Below are positions 1 through 6,295 of a stretch of DNA of 7,846 bases, piece by piece. The position numbers were made by a program, and so were the translations under genes. This DNA comes from WUQU01 sp038849025 (GTDB lineage: Archaea > Thermoproteota > Bathyarchaeia > Bathyarchaeales > Bathycorpusculaceae), in assembly GCA_038849025.1 (NCBI GenBank), contig JAWCNE010000057.1:1-7846 (forward strand), in the 5' to 3' direction. Position 1 is the first letter of the stretch; each line of letters opens with the position of its first letter. Below the pieces are notes generated by a model, which worked only from the letters and a program-made list of their open reading frames with translations, was not told the origin of the DNA and made no database searches.

Positions 1-1
1 C

Positions 2-55
2 TACCCAATTCTGTTGTGGGCAATAGGGTTCGGCGGATACCTAATAAAAGATTGA
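2..55 (+). CDS. C-terminal end of a probable membrane protein (partial, 5' end outside window)
   Basis: Reading from base 2 gives 17 codons, YPILLWAIGFGGYLIKD, then TGA at 53-55. The stretch is strongly hydrophobic with a short charged tail, as expected for a last transmembrane helix ending in the cytoplasm. It lies 37 bases ahead of the aldolase start on the same strand, so the two may be co-transcribed. The family cannot be named from so few residues. Frame 1 is also open here but gives an arginine-rich, unconvincing peptide, so I prefer this frame. A chance open frame is possible. Confidence 0.4.
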   Translation, partial: YPILLWAIGFGGYLIKD

Positions 56-92
56 AAAGCACGATAGTCGCACCATTCATAATGGTGTCAGT

Positions 93-782
93 ATGGCTGA
101 GGGCATCGTTCATGATTTAAGAGGCAGGTTGGTGAACGTTGGTAAGCAATTATATGATTATGGCCTTGTAGTTGGAACCGAGGGAAATATAAGTGCACGA
201 ATCCCAGAAACGGATAGGGTTTTGATAAAGCCTTCAGGCGTTTCATTGGGGTTTTTGAAGGCTGAAGACCTTATAGTTGTCGATTTAGACGGAAATAGGG
301 TTGAAGGAAAGCTGACTCCTTCAATAGAGACGCCTCTGCATACGGCTATATACAGGGTTAGAAATGATGTTCAAGGAGTTGTTCATACTCATGCTCCTTT
401 TTCAACAGCTTTCGGAATAGCTGGAACAGAGATAATCCCATTACAAGTGGAAATGTTCCTATATATTCCCAATGGAGTTCCAGTGGTGCCATTTGAGTTG
501 CCTGGATCTAAAGAGTTGGCTGAGGCTGTTCAGAAACTGGTTAAGGACTATAATGCAGTTATTTTGGAGAATCATGGCTTGATAACTGTCGGCTCTACAA
601 TTGAGGGGGCCCTTTTACTGACTAGGATGGTTGAGGAGTGCGCCAAAGTTCAGCTGGTTGCCATGCTGTTGGCTGGAAAGGACGCCATAAGCTGGGAAGC
701 CTTAAAAAGGAAGTTGTTTTCCAAAGCTGGAAGTATGGATTTGGAGGCCCTCAAGAGGAAGTTTAAGGTTTTCAGAATCTAG
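93..782 (+). CDS. Class II aldolase/adducin family protein (FucA/AraD/MtnB-like)
   Basis: This 229-residue protein belongs to the zinc-dependent class II aldolase/adducin family, cytosolic enzymes that cleave or epimerise phosphorylated sugars. Examples are fuculose-1-phosphate aldolase, ribulose-5-phosphate 4-epimerase and methylthioribulose-1-phosphate dehydratase. Visible motifs are GTEGNISAR (28-36), IKPSG (45-49, phosphate side), PSIETPLH (76-83, with E79 at the catalytic acid/base position), HTH (98-100) and NHG (160-162). H98, H100 and H161 should bind the metal. The length is normal for the family. The ATG at 93 has GGTG at 84-87, five bases ahead. The basic C-terminal tail (about 204-229) is family-atypical and may be lineage-specific. 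The gene meets the transporter tail to tail, sharing a CTAG. A retro-aldol role giving dihydroxyacetone phosphate plus a short aldehyde is likely, but sequence alone cannot separate aldolase, epimerase and dehydratase. Confidence 0.9.
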   Translation: MAEGIVHDLRGRLVNVGKQLYDYGLVVGTEGNISARIPETDRVLIKPSGVSLGFLKAEDLIVVDLDGNRVEGKLTPSIETPLHTAIYRVRNDVQGVVHTHAPFSTAFGIAGTEIIPLQVEMFLYIPNGVPVVPFELPGSKELAEAVQKLVKDYNAVILENHGLITVGSTIEGALLLTRMVEECAKVQLVAMLLAGKDAISWEALKRKLFSKAGSMDLEALKRKFKVFRI

Positions 783-2041
783 GTTTGGGTTTTTGCTGTT
801 TCTTTTAGAGCTATGCATAGTAATAGGGCAATTATGTTGAATATTAGTATTGATATTACTGAAAGGTAGTATGGATTTGTTGGGTAAAGGCTCTGGGTTG
901 CTGTTCTAACGGCATCCATGAATAAGATAAAGACAACGGATCCGGCTTGTGAGAAAAGCCACAAAAAGCTTGAAGCGCTTCCGGCTAATGCTGAACCAAC
1001 AATTTCAGCTGACATTTCTAGACCTATTGGCAAAGCAGACATTAGGAAAAATCCCAAAACAAAGCCCACCACAGCTAATATGCTGAAATCGGTAACTTCA
1101 GCTAAAAGGAAAAGTGCGGCCGCAGCGACAGCCAAATCAACTATTATGAAGGGTTTTCTCCGCGCAGTCTTATCGGATATTCCCGGAATAATTAGCGACC
1201 CAAAAATTCCTCCAATGATTATTATTCCACCAACTAGTCCCGCTTCCGTAACTGCTAGTCCACGCGTGTTCAATATGGTTTCCAGCCAAGTGAGCAGAGC
1301 TGTGAAGAGCCCAACGCCAATAAAGAATAGAGCCTCCAGTATTATGAAGTCCTTTTTTCCGAAGAACTTCTTAACTTCATTAAATGAAATGGAAGCCTTA
1401 ACCTCGGAAGCTTCAGCCGAAACAATTCTGGGTTTTTCCTTGGCCAGCGCGATGAATAGAACGGCGCCAGCGACGGATATGGCTGCGTAAATTATTAGCA
1501 TATTTGTTAACAATGTGATTTCCGCGTTTGGCACAAGAAAAGGGGTAAGTATCAAAGCAATAATCATTCCAATATACTGCCCCATTATCCCAATTCCCGT
1601 GGCTAGGGCGCGCTCTTCGAAGGGAAACCATAAGGTTACAAGCTTTGTTATGGCGTTAAAAACGAATGGTTGGCCAAGAGCTGCACATGACTGAAATATA
1701 AGCAGCAATGTGAAGTCTTTTCCGGAAAAAACACGTAAGACCGCGAATAAAGCCATAATTGATGCGCCTATGGAAACCCCAAACTTGAAGCCTTTCTTGT
1801 CAATAAGTATCCCAGCTGGAATGGAGACTGGTATGAAGAGCAAAGGCCAAACCATTGATAAAAGTCCCACGTCAGATTCCGTTACTCCAAATATGGACGT
1901 CATTATCGGCTTTGTTATGGGAGCAAAGTTCAGCCAAAGTATTTGTGATACAACAGCCACAATCATGTATGAGAGCAAGACAATCCAACGGTAAGAAGGA
2001 GCATGTGTTTTATCCATGCTTGTCATGTTTGCATTTTTCAT
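779..2041 (-). CDS. Major facilitator superfamily transporter, FLVCR-like, 12 TM helices
   Basis: This is a 420-residue integral membrane transporter of the major facilitator superfamily. About twelve hydrophobic segments are visible (roughly 19-38, 57-80, 88-104, 111-132, 146-169, 178-199, 233-253, 266-287, 297-314, 319-340, 352-375 and 391-411). A charged central loop (200-232) separates the two halves. GILIDKKGFKFG at 77-88 is the family's motif A between helices 2 and 3. The N-terminal helix with WLNFAPI (36-42) resembles the FLVCR-like subgroup, whose prokaryotic members have no reliably known substrate. I trimmed the start to 2041 because anything further upstream would cross the divergent promoter and reads as non-membrane sequence. 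ATGs at 2026 and 2017 are alternatives, and none has a clear Shine-Dalgarno, so the mRNA may be near-leaderless. The position between the aldolase and the oxidoreductase/kinase genes suggests it imports the pathway substrate, which is an inference. Confidence 0.9.
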   Translation of the reverse strand: MKNANMTSMDKTHAPSYRWIVLLSYMIVAVVSQILWLNFAPITKPIMTSIFGVTESDVGLLSMVWPLLFIPVSIPAGILIDKKGFKFGVSIGASIMALFAVLRVFSGKDFTLLLIFQSCAALGQPFVFNAITKLVTLWFPFEERALATGIGIMGQYIGMIIALILTPFLVPNAEITLLTNMLIIYAAISVAGAVLFIALAKEKPRIVSAEASEVKASISFNEVKKFFGKKDFIILEALFFIGVGLFTALLTWLETILNTRGLAVTEAGLVGGIIIIGGIFGSLIIPGISDKTARRKPFIIVDLAVAAAALFLLAEVTDFSILAVVGFVLGFFLMSALPIGLEMSAEIVGSALAGSASSFLWLFSQAGSVVFILFMDAVRTATQSLYPTNPYYLSVISILIFNIIALLLCIALKETAKTQT

Positions 2042-2069
2042 ATTGATATGTTTTGCTGTCTCTTCACGC

Positions 2070-2092
2070 CTTCCATAAATGCTAAATAATCT
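2070..2092. promoter_or_regulatory. Divergent promoter core between transporter and oxidoreductase genes
   Basis: The 88 bases between the two divergent starts (2041 and 2130) contain an AT-rich core. On the plus strand TAAATAAT at 2083-2090 lies about 40 bases ahead of the ATG at 2130. On the minus strand the same patch reads ATTATTTAGCATTTATGG, about 30-50 bases ahead of the ATG at 2041. Either can serve as an archaeal TATA box, with transcription starting about 25 bases downstream. The two promoters would overlap, so a single regulator bound here could control both directions. I see no convincing inverted-repeat operator. The call is based on composition and spacing only. Confidence 0.45.
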
Positions 2093-2120
2093 CAGGTTTA
2101 CAATAACTTGGGAAAGAGCT

Positions 2121-2125
2121 GGTGG
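2121..2125 (+). promoter_or_regulatory. Shine-Dalgarno site deciding the start at 2130
   Basis: GGTGG lies four bases ahead of the ATG at 2130 and matches the archaeal anti-Shine-Dalgarno core (complement of CACC). The earlier in-frame ATG at 2079 lacks such a site. It would also add 17 residues ahead of a Rossmann beta strand that normally begins right at the N-terminus. Confidence 0.65.
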
Positions 2126-2129
2126 AATT

Positions 2130-3359
2130 ATGAGGGTTACTGTTTTGGGTGGAGCTGGAACTATTGGAAGCATGGCTGTTAGAATTCTTGCCTCAAGCGG
2201 GATGTTCTCGGAAGTTGTCATCGGAGACGTCGCCTATGAAAAGGCGAAGAAGCTTGCCTCAGAAATAGGAGTTAAGGGAGTTTCAGCGGTTAAAATAGAT
2301 GTTACGGATTCCAGCAAGCTTCAGAAGACTATTAAGGGATCCGATGTTGTACTGAGCTGTGTGGGTCCTTTCTATAAATATGCTCCAATAGTTTTGAAGT
2401 CGTCCATTGCGGCTGAGGTGAACCATGTTGACATATGCGATGATGTTGACGCCACTGAGGCTTTACTGAAAATGGACGCTGAAGCCAAGAAAGCTGGAAT
2501 TTCAGCTCTCATTGGAATGGGAAGCTCTCCGGGAGTTGCGAATGTCCTTGTTAAGTTCTGTGCAGACATGTTACTAGACGAAGTTGAATCCATTGACATT
2601 TATCACGCTCATGGTGGAGAAGAAACTGAAGGACCAGCGGTTGTCAAGCATAGAATACACTCCATGATAATACCGGTTCCCATGTTTCTAGATGGGGAAT
2701 TTAAAACGGTTAAGGTTTTGGAGGAAAGCGGCAAAGCCTTGGAAGAGGATGTTGAATTTGCAGATGTTGGAACCTATAGGGTTTACGCTTATCCCCATCC
2801 GGAAACGATAACCCTCCCGAGATATATTAAAGGTGTTCGCCGAGTTACAAATCTAGGCTTGGTTTTGCCCCCAGCTTATGCAGAGCTCATTAAGGGTATT
2901 GTGCGCCTTGGGATGACTAGTGAGGAGCCAATAGAGGTTGATGGAAATAAAATTGCACCAATAGACTTTGCAGTGGCTTTTGCATTGCATCAGAGGCCTA
3001 AATTGTTGAAGGAGGCTGGAATAACAGAGCCGATGGGATGCCTGAAAATAGTTGTTAGGGGAAGGAAGCTAGGAAAGCCAAGTACATATGTGTTTTCGAT
3101 GTCTTCAAGAGGTATGGGTATGAGAGAAGGAACAGGAGTACCAGCTGCTTTAGGAACAATGCTGATGGCCATGGGAAAGATAAAGCTGAAAGGCGTTTTC
3201 CCCCCAGAAGCCGTCGTAGACCCAGTTGAGCTGTTTATTCTCGCTAAAGAGAAGATAAGGATAGGTGAAACTGTAGGCTTACCCATTCGCGTTGAGCACA
3301 TAGATAAAGACGGAAAAGTCCATAGGATAAGTTTAGAATCGCTGGTTAAAGGACCTTGA
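2130..3359 (+). CDS. Saccharopine dehydrogenase-like NAD(P)-dependent oxidoreductase
   Basis: This 409-residue cytosolic protein has the two-part layout of the saccharopine dehydrogenase/lysine 6-dehydrogenase-like family. An N-terminal Rossmann domain begins at residue 1 with MRVTVLGGAGTIGS (GGAGTIG at 8-14). D33 in the strand after the first helix may contact the cofactor ribose. SCVGPF (76-81), HVDICDD (99-105) and GSSPGVANVL (131-140) are typical family stretches. The C-terminal part carries the substrate domain, ending with the GMREGTGVPAALG and GVFPPEAVVDP regions. The family includes lysine-pathway enzymes and many uncharacterised oxidoreductases. No other lysine biosynthesis gene is nearby, and the gene is translationally coupled to a sugar kinase. 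I therefore infer oxidation or reduction of a sugar, polyol or sugar acid, not of saccharopine. The substrate is not visible in the sequence. Confidence 0.85.
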   Translation: MRVTVLGGAGTIGSMAVRILASSGMFSEVVIGDVAYEKAKKLASEIGVKGVSAVKIDVTDSSKLQKTIKGSDVVLSCVGPFYKYAPIVLKSSIAAEVNHVDICDDVDATEALLKMDAEAKKAGISALIGMGSSPGVANVLVKFCADMLLDEVESIDIYHAHGGEETEGPAVVKHRIHSMIIPVPMFLDGEFKTVKVLEESGKALEEDVEFADVGTYRVYAYPHPETITLPRYIKGVRRVTNLGLVLPPAYAELIKGIVRLGMTSEEPIEVDGNKIAPIDFAVAFALHQRPKLLKEAGITEPMGCLKIVVRGRKLGKPSTYVFSMSSRGMGMREGTGVPAALGTMLMAMGKIKLKGVFPPEAVVDPVELFILAKEKIRIGETVGLPIRVEHIDKDGKVHRISLESLVKGP

Positions 3360-4912
3360 AAGGCAAATATATTCTTGCCCACGATACTGGAACAACGAGC
3401 AACAAGGCTGTGCTTGTAGGTTTAAATGGCGAAATCTTTGGGCATGCATCAGCCGAATATCCGGTATACTATCCAAAAAGGGGATACGCAGAACAAAAGC
3501 CGTTAGACTGGTGGAACGCGGTCATAAAAACCACGAAGGAACTTATTGATAAGGCGAGTGTTAAGCCTTCAGAAATAGTAGCACTCATATTTACAACGCA
3601 GATGTCCGGCACAATTCCGGTGGATATCAACGGCGAACCATTAATGCCTTGCATGATATGGCTGGACACAAGAGCTAAAGAGCAAGCCGAGAAAATGAGC
3701 CGTGGAATCATAAAAATTGCCGGATACGGGCTTCTCACCCTTTTTAGGTTTCTAAGCATAACTGGCGGAATTTATGGACATGTTGGCAAAGATCCCATAT
3801 GTAAAATCTTATGGGTTAAGGAAGAGCAGCCAAAAGTTTACGCTGAAACCTACAAGTTCCTTGACTGCAAGGACTACTTGGTTTATAAGTGCACAGGAAA
3901 ATTCGTGATTAGCAGAGACTACGCCAACATATGGTGGATGATGGACACAAGAAAGGGCAAATTTAATTGGTCAGATACGATCCTCAAAAAATATGGAATA
4001 GATAAAGCCAAACTACCTGAAATAATGAAAGCAACAGACATCGCTGGAAAACTTACACATGAAGCAGCAGCGGAGACGGGATTGAAAGAGGGCACACCAG
4101 TTATTGTTGGAGCTGGCGATGTGGCCTCAGCGGCTGTAGGCTCCGGCGCAGTTAAGGAGGGAAAAATTCACGTGTATATTGGAACAAGCGACTGGCTGGG
4201 CTGCCACCTTCTCGAAAGAAAAAACGACCTGTTCCATTATATCGGCAGCATATGCAGCGCAAACCCGGACATGTACTTGTGCGTGGCCGAACAGGAGACG
4301 GCTGGAGCATGCCTTGACTGGTTAAAAAGCACGATGTTTAAAGAAGGTCCAGAGGAAGATGTTTACAAGCTTTTCAGTGAAATGGCTGCAAAAGTTAAAC
4401 CGGGTGCAGGTGGCTTAATATTCACGCCTTGGCTTTTCGGCGAAAGAGCCCCTCTCGATGACCCCACAGTTAGGGGAGGTTTCTATAACCTAAGCCTTGA
4501 ACATACGCGTGAGCATATGATTCGCGCTGTGTTCGAAGGCGTTGCCTTAAACATGAAGTGGGCCTTGTTTTACATGGAAAAGCTTGCTGGAAAAGCTGAA
4601 AACATAAACATCATAGGCGGGGGAGCCATATCAGACGTTTGGTGCCAAATATTCGCAGACGCCCTAAACAGAATCATCAATAGAGTCGAAGAACCAAAGG
4701 AGGCTGGTGCAAGAGGCGCGGCAATAATAGCCATGATAGCATTGGGTCATGTCAAGAGCTTTGAAGACGCGGAAAAACTGGTGAAAATAGACGCAGTTTA
4801 TAAGCCGAACCCACAAAACACTGCTGTATACGAGAAAATTTTCAAGGAGTTTCAAAATATCTACAAAAACAATAAAAAAATGTACCGTAGACTAAATTTG
4901 AAAGCTGAATAG
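3356..4912 (+). CDS. FGGY-family carbohydrate kinase (xylulokinase-like)
   Basis: This 518-residue cytosolic ATP-dependent kinase has the full FGGY length. DTGTTSNKAVLV (10-21) is the first phosphate-binding loop of the actin-like fold. MIWLDTRA (100-107) is the usual sugar-site strand. VGAGDVASAAVGSG (251-264) holds D255 at the catalytic-base position. VYIGTSDW (273-280) is the second ATP loop. FEGVALNMKWAL followed by IIGGGAISDVWCQIFAD (419-435) is the C-terminal signature with the adenosine-binding GGG. The start is TTG at 3356, overlapping the preceding TGA in TTGA, with AAAGGA at 3348-3353 upstream. No better start exists, because the family's first strand begins at residue 5. The family phosphorylates ketoses, polyols and some sugar acids. 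General likeness is to xylulokinase, but the specificity cannot be read. It likely phosphorylates the oxidoreductase product before the RuBisCO-like protein acts. Confidence 0.92.
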   Translation: MKGKYILAHDTGTTSNKAVLVGLNGEIFGHASAEYPVYYPKRGYAEQKPLDWWNAVIKTTKELIDKASVKPSEIVALIFTTQMSGTIPVDINGEPLMPCMIWLDTRAKEQAEKMSRGIIKIAGYGLLTLFRFLSITGGIYGHVGKDPICKILWVKEEQPKVYAETYKFLDCKDYLVYKCTGKFVISRDYANIWWMMDTRKGKFNWSDTILKKYGIDKAKLPEIMKATDIAGKLTHEAAAETGLKEGTPVIVGAGDVASAAVGSGAVKEGKIHVYIGTSDWLGCHLLERKNDLFHYIGSICSANPDMYLCVAEQETAGACLDWLKSTMFKEGPEEDVYKLFSEMAAKVKPGAGGLIFTPWLFGERAPLDDPTVRGGFYNLSLEHTREHMIRAVFEGVALNMKWALFYMEKLAGKAENINIIGGGAISDVWCQIFADALNRIINRVEEPKEAGARGAAIIAMIALGHVKSFEDAEKLVKIDAVYKPNPQNTAVYEKIFKEFQNIYKNNKKMYRRLNLKAE

Positions 4913-4913
4913 G

Positions 4914-4932
4914 CACATATACATATTTATTA
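4914..4932 (+). promoter_or_regulatory. Possible internal promoter ahead of the RuBisCO-like gene
   Basis: The 63 bases between the kinase stop and the preferred RuBisCO-like start contain an AT-rich run, with CATATTTATT at 4922-4931. It lies 45-54 bases ahead of the ATG at 4976. This fits an archaeal TATA box with a short leader that includes the GGTGA site. The gene may therefore have its own transcript as well as read-through from the kinase. The evidence is composition and spacing only. Confidence 0.4.
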
Positions 4933-4965
4933 CCGCAACAATTCATCTATCAGAGTTGGCTGAAT

Positions 4966-4970
4966 GGTGA
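4966..4970 (+). promoter_or_regulatory. Shine-Dalgarno site favouring the start at 4976
   Basis: GGTGA sits five bases ahead of the ATG at 4976 and matches the archaeal anti-Shine-Dalgarno perfectly over five bases. The alternative ATG at 4964 overlaps this site. It has only a weak GAG about ten bases upstream and would add four residues (MVKL). Confidence 0.6.
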
Positions 4971-4975
4971 AGTTA

Positions 4976-6286
4976 ATGTCAGAAGAAATTGAAGCTCTTC
5001 CAATAGCTTTGCCAGAAGGAATAGACCCGGAGAAATATGTTATAGCCACCTATTATGCGGCTGTTCCAAGAGACTGGCCTGTGGACAAAATCGCCATGGC
5101 TGTGGCTGTTGAGCAAAGCACTGGGACATGGATTCGTGTTCCAGGCGAGACTATTGAGCTGCGTAGAAAGCACATAGCCAAAGTAACCGCCATAAACGAG
5201 GTTCCAGACTACGAATATGAGGTTCCAGCTGATGCGAAGTTGAGAAGATATATTGTTCAGATAGCTTATCCATACGAAAATTTCATGAATGAAATTTCGA
5301 TGCTTTTAACAACTGTTATTGGCAACATTTCCATGGCTGGGAGACTAAAGCTTGTAGATTTAACTTTTCCAAAAAGCTACCTTGAAGCGTTTAAAGGACC
5401 GAAATTCGGTGTTCATGGTTTAAGAGAATACTTGAAAATCGAAAAGAGACCAATACTTAACAACATGATTAAGCCTTGCACAGGCTATCCTCCAGAGGTG
5501 GGCGCGAAACTTGCTTACGAGGCCTTAGCCGGCGGTGCAGACTTTGTTAAAGATGACGAGCTTCTGGCTAACGCGCCTTTCAACACTGTGGAAGATAGAA
5601 TCGTAAAGTATATGGAGGTTGTTGACAGAGCCGCTCAAGAAACCGGCGAAAAAAAGATGTACACGATAAACGTGACGGCGGATGCGCCGAGAATCTTCGA
5701 ATTTGCAGATAAAGTCATAGAGCTTGGCGCTAACGCCATAATGGTCAATCACCTAGTGACCGGCATAGGTGTTTTAAAGGCGCTGGCTGAAGACCCAAGC
5801 ATAAAAGTTCCAATATTAGGTCACATGGACTTCGCGGGAGCCATATACGAGGATCCAGAATCTGGCATGTCATCCCACTTAACCCTAGCGAAGCTTCCGA
5901 GACTCGCGGGAGCAGACATACTTGTTTATCCAGCGCCTTATGGAAAACAGCCCTTCTTCTTAAAAGAGAAGTACTTAAAAGCTGGCAGAACCATGCTTTT
6001 TCCAATGCATAACATAAAACCAACGTTGCCGATGCCATCTGGTGGGATAACACAACTTCATGTTCCACAGCTAGTAAACGATTTAGGCGCGGACATAGCC
6101 ATAGGAGCCGGCGGGGCAATTCACGCTCATCCAATGGGTCCAAGGGCCGGCGCAAAAGCCTTTAGGCAAGCCATAGATGCCACAATGAACAGAATTTCAT
6201 TGGAGCAGTATGCTGAACAACATCCGGAATTGAAGGCTGCGATGGAAGCTTGGAAAGTCGGACCTGTCTCACTGCTCCTTGAATAG
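4976..6286 (+). CDS. RuBisCO-like protein (form IV-type), probable enolase/decarboxylase/isomerase on a sugar phosphate
   Basis: This 436-residue protein has the whole RuBisCO large-subunit fold: an N-terminal alpha/beta domain to about 135, then a TIM barrel. Against spinach numbering by eye, E46 (E60), N117 (N123), K166 (K175), the metal/carbamate set K192-D194-E195 in KDDE (K201, D203, E204), H283 (H294), K324 (loop 6 K334), SGG 355-357 (S379-G381) and the GG of GAGGAIHAHP are kept. Differences are C168 for K177, M164 for T173, M284 for R295 and V317 for H327. These lost residues bind ribulose bisphosphate or drive carboxylation, so CO2 fixation is unlikely. YPAPYG before the loop 6 lysine is like form IV proteins of the YkrW type. 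Form IV proteins do Mg-dependent enolate chemistry on phosphorylated ketoses or 3-oxo acids. Position after a sugar kinase suggests the substrate is the kinase product. The exact reaction is unknown. An alternative start is 4964. Confidence 0.9.
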   Translation: MSEEIEALPIALPEGIDPEKYVIATYYAAVPRDWPVDKIAMAVAVEQSTGTWIRVPGETIELRRKHIAKVTAINEVPDYEYEVPADAKLRRYIVQIAYPYENFMNEISMLLTTVIGNISMAGRLKLVDLTFPKSYLEAFKGPKFGVHGLREYLKIEKRPILNNMIKPCTGYPPEVGAKLAYEALAGGADFVKDDELLANAPFNTVEDRIVKYMEVVDRAAQETGEKKMYTINVTADAPRIFEFADKVIELGANAIMVNHLVTGIGVLKALAEDPSIKVPILGHMDFAGAIYEDPESGMSSHLTLAKLPRLAGADILVYPAPYGKQPFFLKEKYLKAGRTMLFPMHNIKPTLPMPSGGITQLHVPQLVNDLGADIAIGAGGAIHAHPMGPRAGAKAFRQAIDATMNRISLEQYAEQHPELKAAMEAWKVGPVSLLLE

Positions 6287-6295
6287 AACAACGTA

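Noticed and set aside
918..1490. A 190-codon open frame on the plus strand opposite the transporter
   Set aside because: It is antisense to a clear 12-helix transporter. Its Lys/Pro/Ser/Thr-rich translation shows no domain, as expected for the complement of membrane-helix codons.
2042..2221. N-terminal extension of the transporter up to an ATG at 2221
   Set aside because: The extra 60 residues overlap the divergent promoter and the start of the oxidoreductase, and do not resemble a transporter N-terminus. The membrane protein starts naturally at 2041 or slightly later.
4976..6286. CO2-fixing RuBisCO (form III AMP pathway or Calvin cycle)
   Set aside because: Key ribulose bisphosphate and carboxylation residues (K177, R295 and H327 equivalents) are missing. 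No AMP phosphorylase, ribose-1,5-bisphosphate isomerase or phosphoribulokinase is in the window.
93..6286. Methylthioadenosine or 5'-deoxyadenosine salvage using the class II aldolase and RuBisCO-like protein
   Set aside because: No nucleoside phosphorylase, methylthioribose kinase or MtnA isomerase is present, and an FGGY kinase plus saccharopine-dehydrogenase-like enzyme does not fit that route. It remains a weak alternative because the aldolase and RuBisCO-like families do occur there.
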